NCBI GenBank assembly: GCA_963969365.1
Contig: OZ017750.1
Span: 3,162,001 to 3,226,000 of the forward strand
Direction of reading: 5' to 3'
From: Asterochloris sp. CNOR1
Taxonomy: Eukaryota; Chlorophyta; Trebouxiophyceae; Trebouxiales; Trebouxiaceae
DNA length: 64,000 nucleotides
The position numbers and the translations under genes are program-made. This document shows, piece after piece, positions 54,514 to 64,000 of this stretch. The notes below the pieces were generated by a model, which was given only the letters and a program-made list of their open reading frames with translations, searched no databases and was not told where the DNA came from. Position 1 is the first letter of the stretch. Each line of letters begins with the position of its first letter.

Positions 54514-55549
54514 GTGTTGTTGCTTCAGCCAAGAAGACGGAAAGCACAGCACACACTTGCTACGAGTGACAACTTGCCTGACTGTACTTCCTTGATCCTG
54601 TCATGGTTGCACGGCCTGCAAGTGGCCCGCGACTTGCAAGTGGCTGACGGCGCGTCACAAACACCTACAGTAAGAAACATCACTTGGTGGTGTGCGAGGC
54701 TACATAACAGGAATGACTCTCTGAGTGTATCACAAAGCTGTTGGTGACACCTTAGGGATCCCCCTGGGTAGGGCAGTCCGGACTGCATACCATTACAGGT
54801 GACACCCCAGCCGGTCTTCTATGTACGCAACTGGCTTGGTGAGACGCAAGGGGGTAAGGGGGCCATCAGATACCCTTTGCGGCTTGAACGCTACGAAGTG
54901 GGGTAGCTTTATGGACAGAGTCCCTCTGTACATGTGACCCATAGAGCAGCTACCTTTTCCAAGTTCACCAGCAACAGGGCCAAGTGGCGCAATTGCATTT
55001 GAGAGGACTAGTGATCAGCAGCAACTGCTGAACAAGGGGCCATTGGTTGCATGCAAGTCGCAAGACAACAAAGCCGGTCTTGCATAAGGTGGTGCGGAGA
55101 GTGCCAAGCCTCAGATGCCAGCGAGACAGTCATGCGAACGCCACCTGGACTCCCATGTCAGACACAGACCGACTCTTCAGGCAGTTCTGTTGCTCACCTG
55201 ACTGTGCCTGACTGGTTGGCCTTTGCGAGGCTGCACCTGTGGCTTTTGAGCTGGGGCACCTTGGCAAGACCTGCAACGCAACAGCAGATTCTGGTGGCTA
55301 GTGAGGTCGCGTCACAGCAATAATTCCGTGAGTGCATAACGAGTGGTCGAAAGAGCATCAGCACACGCAAGCTAGGCCTAGAACCACCACTGCTGCCGTG
55401 GGGCAAGCTAGGCTGATACCGGAACATACCGGGTGCGTGCTGTCGATTGGCGGCCTGCTCGTGGAATGAGTTTGTGGAACTTGTGGCGTTGCGGATAAGT
55501 TATAGGTCACAGGCCATCTGACACCCTGTGACCTAAGCCTAAGTCTCAA
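54514..55549. other. Unassigned sequence between the secreted-protein gene and the Crypton-like element
   Basis: About 1 kb. Open frames are present but none looks coding with confidence. A short inverted repeat, aggtcacagg...ccctgtgacct, is at about 55505-55534, and a related gtcgcaggg motif sits at the centre of the quasi-palindrome near 31233. The promoter of the secreted-protein gene should lie near 54520-54700. Confidence 0.4.
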
Positions 55550-55582
55550 CCCTTAAAGCGCGCCAAACTAGAGTAGACCTTC

Positions 55583-58553
55583 ATGCAGCATGACCAGGTA
55601 CCTTCTGCTGAGTACAGCAGCTACATTAACCATGCCATCAGCCTGGGGCTGGCTGAGGACTACATTGCACAACTGTGCGCCAGCTGCTCCCCAGACAGCC
55701 CCCCTTCCCTCAGAGCAGCCATTGATCAAGCCTGCAGACACCTGTCTGGACTGGTGGATGATCTCCAGCCAGTGCCGGCCTCTGCCCCTGGCGTGCACAG
55801 TTTAGAGACTTTGGGCCAGCAGAATGGAGCACCAGTCTCAGACGCAGCAGTTGGCTTGGAAGCAGTCATGCCTCACACTCCTCAGGAGGAAGCCCGTATC
55901 CTACAGCTCACCCAGCTCATCAACGCCCGTCATGGTGCGGCTAAGCCACAGAACACAGTCCAGGCTGAAAAATCAGCTGCCAAGCTCTGGAGGGTAGGCG
56001 CTGCATGGCCTTTACTCCTGTTCTTATGGCGCCCTTGAGACTTCCGAGGCCATGTCACTCACACACATGTGGTCCTGCAGAGATACTGTGAGCAGGAGGC
56101 GCACCGGTACCCTGATGGCGACCTCATGTCTCAGGCAAAGATTCTTGAGTTCTCGATGTGGCTCGTGGATAAGGCAGTGCAGCAGAATGGTGCTCGCTAC
56201 TCGTTCAGCAGCGTGGGGTGAGAGGCCCCTCCACTGCTGTGTCTGAGCTGCGCTCATGTCCTGCCCTCCCCAACCTTTGGCCTGGTGCATGCAGTGATTA
56301 TCTATGCCACTTCAAGGAAGTCCGCAGAGAGCAATACTCACGGGGCCGCATCATCTCGGATGTACCCGCACCCCTGGATATTCAAGCAGTCAGGGACTTG
56401 CTCCGTGCACGTGGCAGGGAGATGCTCAAGTGGCAGCTCAGGTGGGTACCAGCCTGGTCAGGGCATGTTGTGCAAACAGAATGATGGCGTGTCTGATCCC
56501 AGGTTGTTGCTTGCATCTGCAGGTGGATGCCGCACTGAGCGCAGGGCAGCTTCGCCAGTCCCTGCAAACAGCTTTCCAGCAGAAGCAGTGGCAGTGGGCC
56601 TACCTGCTGAGGATGGCAATGACTTTCATGCCAGCCACACTGGGCCGCTCTGATGACCTGCGCAAGCTCCCCTGGAGCTGCCTGGCACTGAGGACACAGG
56701 ATAATGCATTATCACATATGTGGGCCCAGTGCCCTCTGTGGCAATCCTCTTTGGTAGCATGCAGGGGAAGACTGTGAAGCCTGGTCAGGTGGATGTTCCT
56801 GGTGTCGTCAGGTATGCGCATTCAGGCTGTCAGACGCAGTTGGGCAGTGTGCTGCAGTGTGTTCTCAGTCATTATGCCTCCTCTGCCCCAGGTACCGAGA
56901 CCACCGCATCTGTCCTCAGGCAGCACTTGCTGACCTGGCTGTCGTCACCTTCCAAAAGGGGCATCAAACTTGAGGATCTGGCCAAGTTCATTGTTGTCGC
57001 CCCTAGCATGCAGGGGAACCAGCCCATTAGTGGAGAGACTCTCAACGTCACCTTTGGCAGGTATTTGAACTTGCTGGTGAGCCAGTGCATCAGTGCTGCA
57101 GCTTTGGATCACAGCTGTCGGTGACATCTGTGACTTGCTACGCCGCAGGCGTGCCCTGTGGCAGGCTTGATGGGTACTCAGCAAAAGTTGCAGTCAGCCA
57201 CAAATTCAAGAAGCATGGTGTGGAGGCGGCGAAGAGCGTGGGCATCAACAAAGCGGAGATCATGATGGCGGCGAGGTAGGCAACTCAGGCCATGCTGTGC
57301 ATTCTGAGTATTGTCCCCAGCTGGCTGACCAGTGTTTTGCCTTGCAGGCATGAGTCTGACACCACAGACCTGTATTGCATCTTTGATCCAGACACAGCCC
57401 ACAGGCTGGCTGGGTGGGGACGGGACTGGCACGAGAACCATCGTTTGGGTCAGGCTGAGTTGAAGGTAAGGTCACTGCAGTGCCAAATTTCTCACGCAAA
57501 TCACCAAATCAGGGGAGGGGGGGACTGATCTGATTGTGTCTTGCAGGCTGAGGAGGATGTGCTGGACCGCATCATTCCAGGCTTGACAGTGCTCCTGCGC
57601 CAAGCTGGCATGCGATGCCACCCTGCACATCCTTTGCTGGCGCCCTTACGTGCCATCGACCACCTGCGGCAGGTGTTTGTGCAGAATGCCAGCTTGACAA
57701 TTCAGTCATATGGGGACCAGTGGCTTCGCACCATCCCGCCAGCCGCCAATCGCCTTCTGCGGAGCACTGTAGGCAAGCAGCTGCGGCAGGAGACGTGGGA
57801 CAAACATGTTGCTGCTGAGGCGATTCTCAGCGACAGGAATTTGTTGTTCACCAACCCGACGGTGAGCGCTGCAGCCCCTAGGTGTTGTAGTCACACATGC
57901 GTTGCTCTGAATCTTTGCCCTTCCATGTTGCAGGCTTTCTTCTTCAAGACGCTGAGTGGAAAAGGAGGCCACGCCTCTTGCCCCAGTGGTGATGCTGCCT
58001 CAGGTGCCTCTTTCCGGTGTCCAGCCCCCAGCATCAGCCAAACCCATCCCATGGATGCCTCTGGCTTCACAGGCCAGCTATGGCGTTACTCTGCCGCCTC
58101 AGTCCCTCAGTGCGCTGAGCGCCTTGGATGAGAGGGACTCCTTTTTGTTCGAGAAGCAGGTGTGTAGTCAATCGCCTTCCAGCTTGAGCGCCTGTATACT
58201 GGTCAGACTGTACTTCCCCTTGTCAGCTGCAGGTCTGGAAGCTCTCAGAATTTCAAACAGTCCCAGAAGCATTTGAGGCGTTCTCCAAGATCTCAGCGGT
58301 GCCCTCAGACCTCCGCAGGTGGCATGGCAGCAAGAAGGATGCAAGGGCCAGCAGCACGGCCTTCTCAAGATTCAAGAATGGCCTTGTTGCTGAGGTCAGA
58401 AACCGCATGGCTGCCTTGGGAAGCACCATGGCTGCTGTTGTCGGGGCTTTAGAGATGGAACGTGAGCGCATTCCCCGGATCAGGACAGTCAGCTCATTGC
58501 AGCAGCTATGCAGCAAGTATAGCAGTGATTCCAAGCTGCTTGGCAAGCGTTGA
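55583..58553 (+). CDS. Crypton-like tyrosine recombinase with GCR1_C-like tail
   Basis: Multi-exon plus-strand gene from the ATG at 55583 (MQHDQVPSAEYSSYINHAIS). Segments in order: about 55583-55994; 56080-56217 (YPDGDLMSQAKILEFSMWLV); 56291-56440 (GDYLCHFKEVRREQYSRGRI); 56523-56700 (MAMTFMPATLGRSDDLRKLP, containing the first active-site Arg region); 56740-56810; 56892-57075; 57149-57275 (VSHKFKKHGVEAAKSVGINK, the H-x-x-R/K box, then IMMAARHES); 57349-57465 with DLYCIFD, the presumed Tyr nucleophile region; 57547-57860; 57935-58159; and 58232-58553 (LRRWHGSKKDARASSTAFSR, a GCR1_C-like DNA-binding tail). The HxxR position reads HKFK, so Lys replaces Arg. It would catalyse single-strand-transfer integration and excision. 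Confidence 0.65.
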
Positions 58554-58720
58554 CAGAGCGGCTGAGCCAGCTGTTGATGGATTACTGATCTGCATTGACA
58601 TTTACAACCGCCATTTCCCTGCACAAGTTACATTTCTCTGCTGAAAGTCATATCTTACGGAACAGTGTAACATTTCACTCAGAAAGTCAGATTTCACTCC
58701 ACAAAATCAGATCTCACGCA

Positions 58721-58748
58721 AGGGGGCAAGCCTGCAGGCTTGCCCCCT
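58721..58748. repeat. Perfect 28-bp palindrome at the 3' end of the Crypton-like element
   Basis: Two 14-bp half-sites (agggggcaagcctg and its complement). It could fold as an RNA hairpin terminator-like structure or be a recombinase-binding inverted repeat. It is conserved as a looped hairpin in the left copy. Confidence 0.85.
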
Positions 58749-58842
58749 CGACAGACTACACCCGAAACACTCTTGGTCTACATGAATCGAAGATCTGCAT
58801 GTCCGCGTAACCCTTTTCTCTGGGCCAATCAACCACTTCTGG

Positions 58843-59217
58843 CTAAAAGATGTGCCTGCAGGATGGGCACGGACACGAGCAAACGAACTCTGAGATGCCT
58901 GCTGCAACCCAGCACATGGCAGCAAAGCCCCTGTTTGTGGTGAGCTCCTGCCTGTGCACGCATTGCTTGTGCCTATGCCCTAGGCGGCGGCGCCAATCTT
59001 GGAGTGCATCCCTTGAACCAAGGGTCTGCGTGTCCTCCTGCACTGACCTCACTGCTTGCTTGTATGCTCTGCAGGCTGGCATCATGGGCGCATGACACGC
59101 CACTGCTGCATCAAGTCTCTCAACAGAGGTTAGCAATCGCTCAGCAAGCTGCATGACTGTAAGTGGGTGTGTTGGATGCTGAGCTCCTAATGACCACACG
59201 CTCCCATGCTGCTGCAT
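58843..59217 (-). CDS. Possible gene fragment abutting the Crypton-like element
   Basis: Open frame from an ATG at 59217 (MQQHGSVWSLGAQ), with a helical stretch VMQLAERLLTSVERLDAAVA and SRDALQDWRRRLG. It ends next to the element boundary, so it could be the remnant of a host gene interrupted there, or chance. No family recognised. Confidence 0.2.
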   Translation of the reverse strand: MQQHGSVWSLGAQHPTHPLTVMQLAERLLTSVERLDAAVACHAPMMPACRAYKQAVRSVQEDTQTLGSRDALQDWRRRLGHRHKQCVHRQELTTNRGFAAMCWVAAGISEFVCSCPCPSCRHIF

Positions 59218-59571
59218 AACAGCTGATATCGTTTCTCCGCCATCTGGACTTCCAAGTGCCTCAAAGCCCCACTGACATAATCATGCCAGTCTGCTGCTTG
59301 AAGCTCTGCTCTGACATTCCACCATTGCATCCATCAGTTGACACCGCTGTGTGGCAAGAACAAGGCCAATCTATGTCAAGGTGCTGGTTGACTCCTGTTG
59401 ACCCCTTTGGTGCTGCTTAAACCCCAACAATTTCTGGAAATGCTGGCTGCCCCCTTTTGGTGCTGATCGCCACCCGTCAGCCCCCAGTGATTCTGGTACA
59501 CCCTGGGCAACCAGTGTTGCTGCAATTGCCACAGAGCCATTTGTTGTAAAAGAGGATTACTAGTACTCAGG
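59218..59571. other. Gene-free stretch before the F-box gene
   Basis: About 350 bp. It contains two imperfect copies of a roughly 60-bp unit (ccctttggtgctg...ccccaacaatttctgg and ccccttttggtgctg...ccccagtgattctgg) near 59400-59490. Otherwise nothing recognised; it should include the F-box gene's 3' UTR. Confidence 0.45.
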
Positions 59572-60643
59572 TTAGGGATGACTCCTGAAGACTATGGCAA
59601 AGTCTTCGGGCAGAACGACAGCAGGTACACAAAATTCAAATAGGTGTAAAACAAGCTTGGTGACACTTGGGGGGAGTGAGAGCAGGGTAGTAGGGCGCAG
59701 CTGATTCACTGGGGGGAAACCTTCATAGAATTCAAAGTTCAGCACAAGGGTTTTGAGCTGGGCCAAGGAAGCCAAGGTAGCAAGCTGCTCGTGCAGTGCC
59801 ACAACTGGACCCACAGAGAGGTGGAGTTCGGTAGGGAGTGGTGTTGCATCTGCAAGGCCGAGATCACGGGGACCTAGTGAGGTACATTCAGGAGGCTGGG
59901 ACTTGTAGACCCCTTGTGCAACAAGCAGACGCAGCGCAGGCAGATGGGGCAAGGGCCCGCCTGTGAGAATTGCCTGGTTGAAGCGAAGCTCTGTGGAAGC
60001 TGTCAGGTATCCCAAGTCCGGCAGCGACACTCTGCCACCACGCTTGTGGTCCAGGACAAGGAGGGAGGTTGGGAGCATGGCGCAGAAAGCCTCAAAATCC
60101 CGCGACTGCCAAAACAGCTGCAGGCAGCAACGTGCATGCTCACATCAGCTTTGCAGGTCAGGTCAGGCATCAGCCCTGCAGCTGACTTTTGACCAGCCTT
60201 CTCCATACGGATCAAAGGGCTGAGCCCAGTTGAGCTGGAGACGCTGTAGCCGTGGGAGGCTGCCAGAGATGAAGGCAAGGATCATGGCGATGGCCTTGGT
60301 GCCCTGCGGCCCATCGTTATAGAAGAGCACCCATACATCCCTGACAGCTGCCCTCTTAAGGGGTATCAGGGTGACACGTCATCATAAAGATGACCTGTCA
60401 AATCCAGCACAGACTAGAAGGCCTTCGCTTCGCCACCCTGCCATGCCTTGCACACACAGGTGCATGCCAGCAGATCCCTGGGGTGGCGTAGGGTGGTGCA
60501 AACAGAGACCAGCAGGTCCTCTGGGAGGTCTGTCAACCTCTTTGGAGGCTTAGCCTGCAACACGCCATGCAGCAAGGCATGAGCAAGAGCCGCCAAAAGA
60601 AGCCCTGCGGCCGGAAAACGTACAGACCTACCTTCATGCTCAT
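59572..60643 (-). CDS. F-box/leucine-rich-repeat protein
   Basis: Minus-strand gene. A tiny proposed first exon (60643-60632, MSMK) splices in phase to 60555-about 60436, the F-box: KPPKRLTDLPEDLLVSVCTT, then HPRDLLACTCVCKAW. Exon 3 (about 60351-60200) reads RAAVRDVWVLFYNDGPQGTK, ILAFISGSLPRLQRLQLNW. The last exon (about 60116-59572) holds degenerate leucine-rich repeats: LPTSLLVLDHKRGGRVSLPD, LPHLPALRLLVAQG, LATLASLAQLKTLVLNFEF, LPPSVTKLVLHLFEF, ending TAG. F-box proteins recruit substrates to SCF ubiquitin ligases through Skp1; the LRRs would bind the substrate. Exon 1 is inferred only from frame and a GTAGGT donor, so the true start may lie further upstream. Confidence 0.7.
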
Positions 60644-61773
60644 GTCAAAAGACTGTGAGGACCACCAGCAGGTCTCCTGCCTGGAAGGGATGTTGGTGAC
60701 TAGCCTGCAGGCATGAAGAAACAATGAGCACAGGTGGCATCCTGGACTGTCCAGCGTGCAGAGCCTCCAGAGCGTTGCTGAATGCGCATCTGCAACCTCT
60801 TGCGCCTGATCTGCCCGGGCCTGAAGCACCGTTGCCTCTTGTGCCTCCTATTCAAAGGTGGGAATGTGTTTTGACTCACCGCTCTGTGTGCCTGCAGTCA
60901 GCCCACAGCGCAGGCAGGTGCACCCCTACGTTCTCTGCCTGGAAACATCCACTTGGGTGCTGTTGCTGCGGTCGCTACGAATTGGGGCTTCCACTGGCCA
61001 GGGCCACAAAAAGGTTGCTGTCCAGAATCCCACCCAGTTTGACCAGGTCAGACTTCGATGTGCGCATTTGGCGGTCCTGATGCATACGAGAAGGTTGCAG
61101 GGAGGTGTTGTTGAGATAGAGCTGTCCCTTGGTCTCTCTCTAGGCAAGCTCTAGTCAGATCTCCACCTGCAGACGAAGGCAATGCTGGAGACACAGCGAC
61201 AGGCCGCAATAGTGCACCCCAAGAGCATGTCCACACATCAAGTGGTGCAGCAGAGGACAGCGTCCACAGGGAAGCTTGTAAGGCAAAGGGACGCGTCGTG
61301 CAGCTCATGCTTGCTAAGGGGAGCCTGGAAGCAATGCCTGGATGCGCTGGATGGGCTGGAGGGCTGTGTCAACCACACCCAGAATCGAGTGAGGGGTCCG
61401 GGCCGGACATCTGCATGATGCCGAGCTTGAGGCCCCACAGTGTGGTGCTGGAGCATCATGACATCGACACTGGTAAGGTATCCCAGGCCCCTTGTCGTTG
61501 CGCGCCTGAATGATAGGGGCTACCTGACTGGCCGTCTTACCAGCATGAATTGTGCGCCAGGTCTCATCACAATCAGAGCATGACGGCAGGTGTATTAGCC
61601 GACAGTCTCATCAGGTCCCACAGGTGCAGACCTTGGCATGTTTAGCCAGATCACAGCCGCCTTATCATCCAGGTTTCTTACCTGGGGCTTGATGTGACTA
61701 GCGCATCTTTAGTAGGTCTTTGCAAGCATGTCCTACATGCAGAGGAGGATGCACACAATAGGCAAGAGTGTGA
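60644..61773. other. Region without a confident gene
   Basis: About 1.1 kb. Several medium open frames on both strands (for example plus 61182-61418, minus 60829-60640) have mixed composition and no recognisable domain. A piece of an F-box 5' exon or a small gene may be hidden here, but I cannot support one. Confidence 0.35.
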
Positions 61774-64000
61774 GTGCCTGGCCTGCATATTATGTGCACC
61801 AGCTCACGCACCGGAGTGGGCTTCATGGCCATCATGACCCCCATAAATTCTGGCAAAGGAAATTTGGCAGCAGCGATGCAAAAGGCTGAGCGCCACTGTA
61901 GGCACACTGGCAGGTGGGTGCATATGGCTAGTAACTCATATGGCAGTGCACTTTGCGCGATCTTGCTTTCCCCATCTGCAGGACACTGGCAGAACAGTTG
62001 GCCCTGGATCATGATGGGCGACTCAATTGCGAGTATATCACAGACCAGAAACTCTGGCGACAGTGGTGCGACCACATGGGCTGGAACCACCTGGTGGTGG
62101 ACGCCTCCGAGTACATGCGACCTGAAGGCTCCAGGCACACCCCGTTCCAACCTGTGCCATCTGCACCTGGGCAGGACATGCTGAGGAAGGTGGAGGCCTG
62201 GTTCTTTGAAGTCCGCTTGCAGATTGCCGCCCTGGACGGTGGCAGGCTGAGCGTGTGCAGCCTGGACAAGGTGGGTGCACTGCTTTTATTGATCCATCGA
62301 CCAGGTTGTCGATGCTGCATACTTCCTTGCTCGGCGCCTAGCGTCTCAGCCGCACCAGTGCACATTTCCAGTCCAAGCTGAATTCTGCAGGCCATCCCCG
62401 CCATCAAGAACCTCTGGCGCAATCAGGTGGCACAGAACCTGGCGCAGCACAACGTCGAGCTGTGGCAGAAAAACTGGGGGGAGTACCCGATCTTCAAGTC
62501 CCTGAAGGCCGTGTATTGCAAGGAATACACGGCTGAGAGGAACGGTGGTGCGGGCCGTCGCCGAGGACCTCTTGTTTAGGCAGGAAAATGGCGCAGGCAA
62601 CAGCAGTGGGATTGCCTACCTCCTGGCTCTGCGGGCTTCGCCTGACCGCAGCGGAATCACTGCGGACAGACGGCTGCAGAACGCGTGCATGGAGATGAGC
62701 CCCCTGTATGAACAAATACTGAAGCTGATTCTGGCCTGTGGTCTCACATGTTGCACGCTGTTGGGCACAAACCTTTGCCAGGAACAGACAGTCTGTTTCT
62801 GCCTGCAGGAGATACCCACAGCCCCTCACAGGGCCTTGCAACTCACCCAGATCGTCATTAACGACAGAAATGCTCACGGGAGCACAAGCCCTGTGTGCTG
62901 GCCCGCGCTCTGGAGACCTGGCGTTGCCCAGTGTCCGCTTTTGGGGAGCAAATGCTAGCACAATATGCAAGCGTCACAGAACTGCTCGCCGCCCAGAGCT
63001 CTGCACAGCTCAGAAAGCACATCATCTTCTCCCGCAAGGACGACTTCACCAAGACCATGGCTCTGGATCCAATGCGAGAGAGCGTCGCGGCTGCAATGGA
63101 GGCGGCTGGCCACATGTGCAGGCCTGACAAGCACCAGGCCATGACAGAGGAGGAACCCCGCCTGCGCATTGCTAGCAGGATCTTCCGTGGCCTCCGCCAC
63201 TCTGTGGCCAGGGAGCTGGCCTTCAAGCATCCCATGGCGGCAGACAACCTCAGCATCCTCCTTCACCACAAGAGCAGCAGGTGACTCTGGCTGCTAGCCT
63301 CTTGCCTCTCCAAGTGCAACCTCAGCAACAGCAACGCCATGCAACACGCCTTTTGCCTGCAGTGGAACAAATTATGAGGCCATGACCTCCTACGTAGGCA
63401 ATCTACTCGGGCTGGCCCTGTGGGTTGGCGGATGGGATGACTACATGCACGAGTACAGGTGAGTGCCTTGCGCGTGTTCCTCAGCACGCTTGTCTGCAGA
63501 GGCCGCTTGCTTGACTCCGAAGATCTACCCCTGCCGTGCTGGAGAGCATCACAAACCTCTCCATCAATCTCTCAAAACTCATGCAGGAGCATTGACACAA
63601 TGTTCTGAAAAGCTGAGCCCAGAGGAGATACAGGACATGTCAGAGATCCTCTGCATGCCTGTGCACGAGGCCCCTCGCTTTGCGCAAAACCTGCGCAGCA
63701 CAGAGACTGCTTTGCTGGAGGTCATCCGCCCTGGCCTCTCCAGCCTACCAGATAGGCCAGGGCTGTCCTTCCACGACGCAACTGTCTTCAGGCTAGTCAG
63801 GCACACTGCCAGGGTGGCATTGCGCGACTTCCCTCTCAAGATCGACCCAGCAGTGTGGGGCGAGCGCTATGAGCAGCGGATCAATAGGATGGCCCCAGGG
63901 CTGCTGCAGTTGCCTCTCTGGGCGGCCTACAGTAGACAGGTCAAGTGGGTGGCTGACCGCATGCTCGCAAAGCGCGTCCAGGTCACCCGCTTCAAGAAGG
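61774..64000 (+). CDS. Unrecognised multi-exon gene running off the right edge
   Basis: Exons readable by frame and splice motifs: up to about 61917 (MAIMTPINSGKGNLAAAMQK), joining in phase to 61981-62269 (TLAEQLALDHDGRLNCEYIT, LWRQWCDHMGWNHLVVDASE, VEAWFFEVRLQIAALDGGRL), then about 62391-62541 (AIPAIKNLWRNQVAQNLAQH, FKSLKAVYCKEYTAER), about 62600-62730 (IAYLLALRASPDRSGITADR), about 62810-63281 (HIIFSRKDDFTKTMALDPMR, RIASRIFRGLRHSVARELAF), 63361-63459 (YEAMTSYVGNLLGLALWVGG) and about 63600-64000 (HTARVALRDFPLKIDPAVWG). The predicted protein exceeds 500 residues, is mixed alpha-helical and soluble, without signal peptide or membrane segments. I recognise no domain; a transposon-derived gene is possible given the neighbourhood. 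The 3' end lies outside the window. Confidence 0.45.

Larger units (their letters stand above)
55550..58848 (+). mobile_element. Crypton-like tyrosine-recombinase DNA element, longer copy
   Basis: Defined by comparison with the deleted copy at 33500-34600: similarity begins at gcgcgccaaa and ends at ttctggcta. It carries one multi-exon recombinase gene, no TIRs and no obvious target duplication, as expected for elements that integrate by tyrosine recombination. The 3' end has a perfect 28-bp palindrome (58721-58748). Age relative to the deleted copy is modest, since the shared 3' 850 bp look well over 90 percent identical. Confidence 0.75.

Noticed and set aside
33500-58848. The direct repeats at 33.5-34.6 kb and 55.6-58.8 kb as LTRs of one large retroelement
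   Set aside because: They differ greatly in length, encode a tyrosine recombinase with introns, and no reverse transcriptase, integrase, primer-binding site or capsid gene lies between them. Two Crypton-like copies explain the data.
58843-59217. A confident host gene interrupted by the Crypton-like element
   Set aside because: Only one modest open frame with no recognisable domain and no partner fragment on the other side of the element. Kept as a low-confidence feature only.

Overview
The window reads as nuclear DNA of a green alga, most likely a trebouxiophyte-like chlorophyte (inference). Genes are split by many short introns with tgcag-type acceptors. GC content is moderately high, and the protein families are plant or algal: a mini-RNase III with a transit-peptide-like N terminus, formate dehydrogenase, a cAMP-kinase-type regulatory subunit and a PGM48-like M48 protein. 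I see no tRNA, rRNA, CRISPR array, LTR, reverse transcriptase or capsid gene.

Region 1 (1-20.5 kb) is a compact host block of six genes. Order: degenerate M48 peptidase-like protein (+, 5' partial), mini-RNase III (-), PKA regulatory subunit-like protein (+), uridine phosphorylase-like protein (-), NAD formate dehydrogenase (+), double-hotdog thioesterase-like protein (-) and zinc alcohol dehydrogenase (+). That is seven genes if the partial first one is counted. They alternate strand: two divergent pairs share promoters of only 91 and 125 bp, and neighbouring 3' ends converge. For four of them I could chain exons into one frame of sensible length. This exposed five introns that begin with GC instead of GT, all with the form AG^GCAAG.

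Region 2 (21-28.4 kb) is an unrecognised host gene or gene pair made of two tandem units of about 3.6 kb. Each unit has a conserved N-terminal segment followed by an Ala/Ser/Pro/Thr-rich tail. There are further exon-scale duplications inside it.

Region 3 (28.4-58.8 kb) is a nest of mobile DNA and duplications. A 4.18-kb segment (28388-32570) is present again in inverted orientation at 40420-54275. The right copy is split by a 9.66-kb Plavaka/CACTA-like DNA transposon (42401-52064, 25-bp TIRs, 3-bp TSD CTG); the left copy keeps the unoccupied site. Between the arms lie a truncated P-loop ATPase gene, an internally deleted Crypton-like tyrosine-recombinase element and a separate 4.49-kb CACTA element (34962-39448, TSD TTG). 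A longer copy of the Crypton-like element lies at about 55.55-58.85 kb. The duplicated segment carries most of a secreted Cys-rich protein gene and part of a zinc-finger protein gene.

Region 4 (58.8-64 kb) returns to single-copy-looking sequence: an F-box/LRR gene (-), a gap without a confident gene, and an unrecognised multi-exon gene (+) that runs off the right edge.

Exon boundaries were read by eye from splice motifs, reading frame and family resemblance. None has been tested against RNA data.
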